From Auriscalpium vulgare (lineage: Eukaryota; Basidiomycota; Agaricomycetes; Russulales; Auriscalpiaceae): a stretch of DNA of 64,000 nucleotides. The stretch spans positions 124,001-188,000 of the forward strand of contig JAHBBC010000013.1 of the NCBI GenBank assembly GCA_019915015.1. The letters are read 5' to 3'. Positions 57,483-64,000 of the stretch are shown here, one piece after another. The notes under the pieces are model-generated. The model saw nothing but the letters and a program-made list of their open reading frames with translations. It was not told the origin of the DNA and ran no database searches. Both the position numbers and the translations under genes were made by a program. Position 1 is the first letter of the stretch. The number at the start of each line of letters is the position of its first letter.

Positions 57483-58308
57483 TCTGATTGGCTACGTTGA
57501 TAAAACCTTGCCTTCGTAGCAAGACGTGCTGAGATGTGATGAAGTTTATGGACATTCCTCTTCTTGTACTGGGGTATCTTTATGCAATTTTTACGATATC
57601 CTTCATGGAACGAATCGGAACGTGGAACACTACTTACTAAGTACGATACCTGCTTGTTAGTTACCCTGCGATCTCTTTAATTGGGGTGCTGAGTTTTACT
57701 TAGCTGACGCAACTTCGACATCACTGTCTCTGACTGGACGACGACATGGACGACGACACGCTGCTCGCCGCTCGGACACCTTGAAGAACTGAGAACACGG
57801 TCACGCCGGGCCGGAGAAACAATGGCGTTACAGTGACGTGTTGTCACACATGGGTGGTGCACGTGAGGGGCCGCTACTTCTGCGCAGCGCCCGCCGCCGC
57901 AGCCGTCGCGCCCGAGTCCTCTAACTCGCATCCTTGGTTCCCACTCGCTCACATGTTCCACGGCGGCAGCCTGCAATCCTCCCTGAACTCGCCGCTGTTT
58001 CTACCAAACTCGTGAGGAAGGTCGTCAGGAGTCACTCGACTCGGACCTCGGTCCCGCCGGCTCGACAGACTCGGCCACATTTCGTGAGTGCGGGTGCTGC
58101 CCCATTGTTCAGAAGTTGCGAACGTTCTGATCGGTCTGGGATATATAAGACTGCACAGCTGCTGCGACTGGAGCTCTGCTCCCCCGCTTGACTGCCTGCG
58201 CCCACTCTGCTGCGCCGACTGCCTCTTGCACTCGTTCTACAGCAACGCGTCACCCAGCGTACCTCATCTACGTTGCTGTACCGCCTCAGGACCTCTCAGC
58301 CGACCACA
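57483..58308. other. Intergenic region with promoter of the CCCH-RBR gene
   Basis: 826 bp: 3' flank of GH16 copy 2, then the promoter and 5' UTR of the next gene. Apart from the TATA box at 58142 no element is recognised. Confidence 0.45.
58142..58148 (+). promoter_or_regulatory. TATA box of the CCCH-RBR gene
   Basis: TATATAA about 160 bases upstream of the ATG at 58309; the sequence between is pyrimidine-rich. Confidence 0.5.
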
Positions 58309-61300
58309 ATGCCGTCACCCGTTCCCCCAACCGTCCATAGAGGCGGTTTACAGCGCACTCCCCGTAATATCTGCCTCGAATATTGCCAAGGCTCTTGCAT
58401 GCTCGGACCGAAGTGTCCCCTCATCCATCCTTCGGCAGAAAATATTGCGGATGTCCTCCACTTCTTGAGTGGCAGGCATTTGCCCCCACGAGATGACCTC
58501 AGGCACCCGTTTGACAGCCTCGAGGATGCTACCCGGTTCCGACCTACTCAAGCGTTCCATCGGGTGAGCCAGCCTTACATCTGCTCAGGCGTTAGCTGAT
58601 GGTTCTGCAGAGGCCCTCTTCGGTATCAAACGAGATCTGTATTCAGTTTCTCCGTGGGATGTGTGCTTACGGCGCAAGCTGCTTCCGGCTCCATATCACG
58701 ACGAAGAGTCTAGCGGTTGTTTTCGGACCTCGTCTGGAAGGATCGGTGTGTCTACAGCGGTCACCTCCAGAGGGCAGTTTCCTAAGAATTATGCAGCTTC
58801 TACTAGCACCTGACACGAAAAGCGTGGGTGGTCTCCTCAGCGCGAACGTCGCCGCACCCAGTTATGTTGAGATCTCGCAACAACCCGATGCGTCGCCGCC
58901 CGCATGCGATGCGACGGGCACGCCAAAAGTCATTACCCCTAGCGCTTCAATTTCAAGTGCATCTAATAAACCACTGCAAAAAGTGAGCGCTTTTTATATT
59001 CAAAAATAGAACACAATATCAATGTGTGCAGACCGCAGCGGTGTCGAAGAATCAACCCGCTGCGCTGAAAACGGGAACTCCCATTTCAGCCCAACCACTG
59101 CCTGCAAGTCCCGCTGCGGTTGCTGCGGAGTCAACTCCATCTAACGGGGTCTCTAAGAAGTCGCCTTTACCGACAGGAGGCACGTCTCGAGTAAGACCAC
59201 ATGTGTATTGTAACATCCTTCGATTCACATGTCCTTTAGGCTACCGCCAATAAAGGGAAACAAAAGCAGTCCTGCGCCGCACCGGCACTGGATGCACCAC
59301 CCCCCGTCGCTATAAAAGATACGGGTTCGAAGGTGAAGCCTGTGAGCCCTACGCGCCCCAGCTCACTGTCTCTTTCTGAACCAAAGTAGCAGATCACAGA
59401 GATGCCGAAAGAGCAGCTCAAGACTGGAACTCCCCTTGCAACCCAACCACCGCCTGCAAGTTCCACTGCGATTGCTGCGGCGTCGACTCCATCTAACGGG
59501 GTCTCCTCTAAGAAGTCGCCTTTACCGACAGGAGGCACGCCTCGAGTAAGACCACATGTACCTTGTTGCATTCTTCTATCTACATGTCCTTTAGGTCACC
59601 GCCAATAAAGGGAAACAAAAGCAGTCCTCCGCCGCACCGGCAGTGGATGCAACACCACCCGTCGCTGTAAAAGATACGGGCTCGAAGGTGAAGCCTGTGA
59701 GCCCTACGCGCCTCAGCTCGCTGTCCCATTCTGAACCGAATCAGCAGATCGCAGAGATGCCGAAAAAGCAACCCGCCTCGGCGAACGGCCTCCAGTCCTC
59801 AGCAAAGCAGTTACCCTCAACGAGTGCTGCAGCGCTGGCACCTTCCACAGCTAACAACAAGCGTCAGGTGAGAAATTCTTTCTACCCTAGTCCATCCTCT
59901 TACGCCGGTTCATCGAAGAACGGAAAACTAAGGGTGTCCGTCGACGCCCCGGAGGTAGCAAATGAAATGAAGATTAACGGCACGAGCGTCACTAGCGCGT
60001 CGGTGGCCCCATCGAAGGCGATTCAGCCTACAGTTAATCACCCAACGCAGGTCTTGAGCCCGTCCACGCAGGTTTCGAGCCCCACAACGACAGTGTCGTC
60101 AGACTCATCAAGTGAGACTGCGGCACTTGTACCACAATATTGCCGTGATTATGACCGAGGCCGGTGCTATTTCCCGAAATGTCGGTTTGTCCATCGTGGT
60201 ATGGACACAGAGTCCAAGGCTACACAGCCGTCGGTGCGCTATCCTATCCCCTCGCGAACATGCTATGTACCTGACGGCGCTATCAGACCGCTGCGGATGC
60301 TAGTTCTAGACCCGCAGGCGACAGAACTGTAACTCCTGCTGCTCCGCAGCCATCCGGATCCATGCGTAAAATTGTCGCTCAAGTGCCCTCGGTAAATGCT
60401 CCCCCTTCCAGGGTCTCGCACATCGGTCCGCGACTGCAGCACTCGATTGCTGCGCAGATACTAGGGGATCACGGAATGACTCGTAGACAACCCCTTCCCG
60501 TCAACGCGCCTCCAAAGCCGTCGCCGCATGTCACTGCCAGTGCAACAACGCGACCAGCCATGCCCCCCACGCGTGTCGTTTCTCCTGTGCGTGTCACTCT
60601 ACAGTGGGGTATATCTGAAAGCTCACTTGCACACTGGCTCAGCCCGCACCGCGATTTCTCCCGCCAAAGCGACCCCCATCCGAGGAGATGAACGTCGAGA
60701 TCCTCGACGCCATCCGAGTCACGTTTGGTCCCGGCTTCAACGTCGTGAAGCTCGTGACGGGCTTCGAGTCCTTGTGGATCACGCTCGGGAATATCCCCGT
60801 CGATACGGAACGCGGGATGCTGGAGCGTCTTCTCGCGCCGTATGGCCGTGTCGTCGAAATTCGTTTCCGCGACGAGAGCACGACGGGTGCGAAATTCACC
60901 CTCGTCAGCGTGCAGATGGGCTCGTACACTGAGGCGGTCGCCGCCATCGACGCGCTGGACGACATGGAAGTGTTCGGCGCGCGAATCCGCGTGCGGTCCT
61001 CCACCGGTCGGACCGGCATTGCCCAGCGCCTGCAAGACCGCGAAGTGCGCATCTCGTGGAATGCGCCGTTGAAGGTCGGCTTCGCGGGCTACGAAACAAA
61101 GGAGGCCGCGCTCAAGGCGGTCGCGTCGGCAGATGGCAAGATCCTGCGCAAGTACTGGGTCACGGCGACGACGTACGAGGGGCTGCCCGTCGTGGGCAGC
61201 TTCAACGTGCGCTTCATGGGGCTCCCGGCCGATGCAAAGGAGAACGACCTGAAGAGGTTCGGCACCAAGGGGTTCGAGGGCGCGATGTTCGAGCGCCCGA

Positions 61301-62781
61301 ACTTCCTGGCGCCGAACTTCGGGGCAACGGCTATCGAGAAAACACTCCAGCAGTTTGGGCCCATGGAGTCCTTTGAGTTGTCCCCGGCCCCGTACAAGGA
61401 CGGCGTCGTGCGTGCATGGGCGCGCTTCGAGTCCCCAGACGTTGCGCGGGTCGTCTGCGAGCTTAATGGCATCAAGCAGCGGGCGCTCAACGGGGAAAAG
61501 GTGTACGCGCGACGCATGCAGTCGCTCCGCACCCTAATATCTCGGGATGTGTACCAGGTCGTGGACTACGACATGCATCGCCTGCAGGAGAAGCTGTGGC
61601 ATTTTGCGCGTGGAGCCCGTCTTGTCGTTCACGACCGCAAGCCCGGTGCGGAAGTGGAGGTGAAGCTTGTCGCGGAGGACACCAAGACGCTCTCGCAGAT
61701 GAAGGCAGAGTTTTCGCAGATCCTTCGCGGTGAAGTGGTCATGGAGCGCCCCGGCGTGCATGCGTGGGACGGTTTTTTCGGGTACAGTGTGGGCGCGGAA
61801 TTTCTCAGCAAAGTGCAGGTGTGGCATCCCGGGGTTCTGGTACGCTCTGACAGGCACCGCAAGACAATACGCATAATCGGTCCGGCGCAGAAGCGCGCCC
61901 CCGCGATATCAGAGATCCTGGGGAGGTTGCAGGAGTTGCGCTCGCGGCGCGTGCGCACAATCCCATTGGCCGGGCGTCTGATCGGGCTCTTCGTGAGCAC
62001 TGATCTGCTTGCGCTGCAGAGGAAGCACGGCACGGACACGGTATGGCTGAGCCTGTCGCGGCGGGAGCTATGCGTGCGTGGCGACGAGGAGCTCTACGAG
62101 CAAGTGCAGGAGCTCGTTCACCGCGTGCGGGACCGGCATTCGGCGGAGCGTTCGCAAGACCACTGCCCCGTATGTTTCGAGGAGCCCACCACGCCCACCA
62201 CGCTGTACTGTGGCCACACCTACTGCAAGGCGTGCTTCTCTGGGTACCTGCTCTCGGCTGTCGACAACCGCTCGTTTCCGCTCAAGTGCCTCGGCGACGG
62301 CGTCACATGCGCGGAATGCATCCCGATGCTCATCGCGCGCAACGTGCTCGCGCCCTCAGCCTTCCAGTCCGTCGCACAAGCAGCGTTCCAGGTCTACGTC
62401 GACGCGCGCCCCGAAGAGTTCCACTTCTGCCCGACGACGGACTGCCCGCAGGTGTACCGCGCGGGGCCGCGCGACACGGCGCTCGCGTGCCCGTCGTGCC
62501 TGACGCGTCTGTGCCCCCACTGCCATGTCGAGTACCACGAGGGCATCGCGTGCGCGGACCGCACGCACGGCGACGACGAGCTGTTCGCGCAGTGGGTCGG
62601 CACGCACGACGTGAAGAAGTGCCCCGGGTGTCAGGCGCTGATCGAGCGCGCAGAGGGCTGCAATCATATGACATGTGCGCGCTGCAAGACGCATACGTGC
62701 TGGGAGTGCCTCGAGACTTTCGAGCAGGGGCAAGGTATCTATGATCATATGCGAAATGTTCACGGAAGTATCGGGTTGTAA
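58309..62781 (+). CDS. CCCH zinc-finger, RRM-like and RBR (RING-IBR-RING) ubiquitin ligase
   Basis: One gene of about ten exons, roughly 1,330 residues. Three CCCH fingers: C22-C30-C36-H40 (C-x7-C-x5-C-x3-H), a second with the same spacing in ICIQFLRGMCAYGASCFRLH, and a third in QYCRDYDRGRCYFPKCRFVH (C-x7-C-x4-C-x3-H). Between fingers 2 and 3 is a Pro/Ser/Lys-rich tandem repeat. An RRM-like unit follows (LWITLGNIPVDTERGML, PYGRVVEIRF). The last exon ends in an RBR: RING1 CPVCFEEPTTPTTLYCGHTY, IBR FHFCPTTDCPQVYRAG, RING2 KKCPGCQALIERAEGC with the catalytic Cys in GCNHMTC. The RBR resembles the tail of plant DEAH11/12. An RNA-binding ubiquitin ligase is inferred. The intron 60600-60655 links the upstream part to the RBR exon in frame. 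Confidence 0.8.
59065..59771 (+). repeat. Tandem repeat (about 352 bp x 2) inside the CCCH-RBR gene
   Basis: Two adjacent units, 59065-59416 and 59417-59771. Each holds coding sequence (TPSNGV, KKSPLPTGGT), an intron beginning gtaagaccacatgt, a second coding block (ANKGKQKQS, AIKDTGSKVKP or AVKDTGSKVKP) and a 48-nt intron beginning gtgagccctacgcgcc. The units differ by point changes and a three-base insertion, so the duplication is not brand new. Confidence 0.8.
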
Positions 62782-63302
62782 GTTTTCTTCGTGATTCCAA
62801 TCTATCTATTACTATTCGTTGTTTATGTACCCACCTCGATGTACGCACACGGTTGTCTACTGCTGAATTCAAATCATCTGATGTATGCATGACGGCTCCA
62901 CCGCCCCCTCAATTCCCTTTATTCCGCAAATTCGATACATATAATGTTACAATATATTGAGGTTTGAGCGGACTGAATAGTCCGCCGACGGGCACATCAT
63001 GGAAGTCAGATAGGAAACACAGTTTGATGCATGTAATGTCACAAATTGAGATGAGCATGGCCGTGCAGATGAGTCAGGGGGGTCGTGAGAGTCGGGTCGA
63101 ATCGATGAGAGTGCGGATGCCAAAATCAGTAAGGGAAATCGAAGGGAAGGGTGAGGAAAGGAAGGAAGGGAAGATCGAAGGGTTGATAGATGAGTAGCGA
63201 GTCAAGATGTACTGGTACATATAGCGACGGTACCCCGCCCGCCTGTTCTAGATGCCTTCTAGATATACACATACGTGATGAACTGCCCAAACAGCCGTCA
63301 GT
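62782..63302. other. Convergent intergenic region
   Basis: 521 bp between the CCCH-RBR gene and the minus-strand gene at the window edge. Purine-rich (GGAAGG-type) at 63130-63180; no gene seen. Confidence 0.5.
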
Positions 63303-64000
63303 CTATGTCAACAACAAAAGCCAAAGGGCACGCACCCTCTCATACGGCAGGAGCGGCGCCCGTCCATGGCGCGGCAAGCTCTCCGCAAGCTCTAGCCTAT
63401 TCGCCTCATACCTCAAAAACGCGCCCGTGTGGTCCCTGTACCCCTCCGTCGGCGACGGGTATCCCGCGAGCTCCGGTGGGTTCGCGCGCTCCTGCGGCGC
63501 ATACACGACGTACATATCCGGCGTGAGGAAGTCTCCGCGCTTGTTCCAGTACCCGTAGCGCACGCGCGCGCGGAATGTGCCCGCCGGCGGCGTCGCCTGC
63601 TGCGGCGGCGGCAGGGACGAGTGCGGCGCGACCGCGTACGACGACGTCGGCGGCGCGGGCAACGGGCCTGCGCGCGACGCGCGCCCCGCGGACGGCGGCG
63701 TGTAGTTCGGGCGGTACGACGTCGGCGGCGTGTACACGGGTGACGGGGGGTACTTCGGCGAGGGCGTGTAGGGGCCCGGCGCGATGGGCGACGGGCGCAC
63801 GCTCGCGCCGCGCGGACGGAACTGCGGCTGCCCTGGTGGCGAGCGTGACGGTGTGCGAGAGCGCGTGCGTGAGCGCGGGCGCGGCATCGAGCGCGAGGAG
63901 CGGTACGTCGAGCGCTCCCTTTGATGCTCCCTCTCCCGCTCGCGCCGCCGCCGCACGACCGCCTCCGACTCCGACTCTGAGCTCGACGACTCCGACTCCG
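63303..64000 (-). CDS. Ser/Arg/Pro-rich protein, partial (5' end beyond window)
   Basis: The frame is open to the window edge, so the start lies outside. From the edge inward: an acidic Ser/Glu repeat (ESESSSSESESE), an RS-like stretch (RSRTRSRTPSRSPPG), a long Pro/Tyr/Ser segment (SPKYPPSPVYTPPTSY), then a conserved-looking C-terminal domain. That domain contains GTFRARVRYGYWNKRGDFLT, DMYVVYAPQERANPPELAGY and YRDHTGAFLRYEANR. It ends ALWLLLLT and TAG at 63303-63305, though a splice near the end is possible. No family recognised; the RS-like part suggests a nuclear protein. Confidence 0.65.
   Translation of the reverse strand, partial: ESESSSSESESEAVVRRRREREREHQRERSTYRSSRSMPRPRSRTRSRTPSRSPPGQPQFRPRGASVRPSPIAPGPYTPSPKYPPSPVYTPPTSYRPNYTPPSAGRASRAGPLPAPPTSSYAVAPHSSLPPPQQATPPAGTFRARVRYGYWNKRGDFLTPDMYVVYAPQERANPPELAGYPSPTEGYRDHTGAFLRYEANRLELAESLPRHGRAPLLPYERVRALWLLLLT

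Noticed and set aside
60688..62781. RBR part as a separate gene starting at the ATG at 60688
   Set aside because: The frame is open upstream of this ATG and joins the preceding CCCH exons through a good 56-nt intron; one gene explains more, though a cDNA is needed to be certain.
1..64000. CRISPR arrays, prophage, bacterial operons, viral integration
   Set aside because: No regularly spaced repeats, no phage or viral proteins and no operon structure; all recognisable genes are eukaryotic with introns.

Overview
This window is nuclear DNA from a fungus, most likely a mushroom-forming basidiomycete (Agaricomycetes; Polyporales would fit, but I cannot fix the order). The reasons are dense genes split by many 45-70 nt GT-AG introns, a GC-rich sequence, large single-exon basidiomycete-type F-box-like genes, GH16 glucanases with a hydrophobic C-terminal tail, and a full set of eukaryotic housekeeping genes. 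I see no bacterial operon, CRISPR array, insertion sequence or retroelement.

Layout. 0.9-7.1 kb holds two head-to-head paralogous multi-pass membrane proteins, both intact and both built from many tiny exons. 8.1-15.2 kb holds a frameshifted copy and an intact copy of an acetoacetate-decarboxylase-like gene, flanking a long coiled-coil protein and an F-box-like gene. 15.4-17.4 kb has a zinc alcohol/polyol dehydrogenase (D-arabinitol dehydrogenase-like) and a tRNA-Arg(ACG). 17.5-43 kb is a conserved housekeeping block: tRNase Z, PDS5 cohesin regulator, NatA auxiliary subunit NAA15, a TMEM242-like mitochondrial membrane protein, tRNA adenosine deaminase TAD1, a KHDC4-like KH protein, a second arabinitol-dehydrogenase-like gene, and a Uls1-like SNF2/RING translocase with three tandem SUMO-interacting motifs. 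43.5-50.3 kb has two more F-box-like genes around a divergent mitochondrial pair (ribosome recycling factor and ornithine carrier). 50.8-57.5 kb is the most rearranged part: a small G/N/S/Y-rich protein, two head-to-head GH16 glucanases, a second identical tRNA-Arg(ACG), two direct copies of a decayed ~0.6 kb element and a small unknown gene between them. 58.3-62.8 kb is one long gene joining three CCCH zinc fingers, an RRM-like segment and an RBR (RING-IBR-RING) ubiquitin ligase. The window ends inside a Ser/Arg/Pro-rich gene on the minus strand.

There is no operon logic. Genes relate through duplication (membrane proteins, dehydrogenases, GH16, ADC-like, F-box) and divergent promoters (PDS5/NAA15, TMEM242-like/TAD1, RRF/ornithine carrier). 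The least expected signals are exons of 10-14 nt conserved between paralogs in two unrelated families, and the CCCH-RRM-RBR architecture with an internal tandem repeat that carries its own introns.
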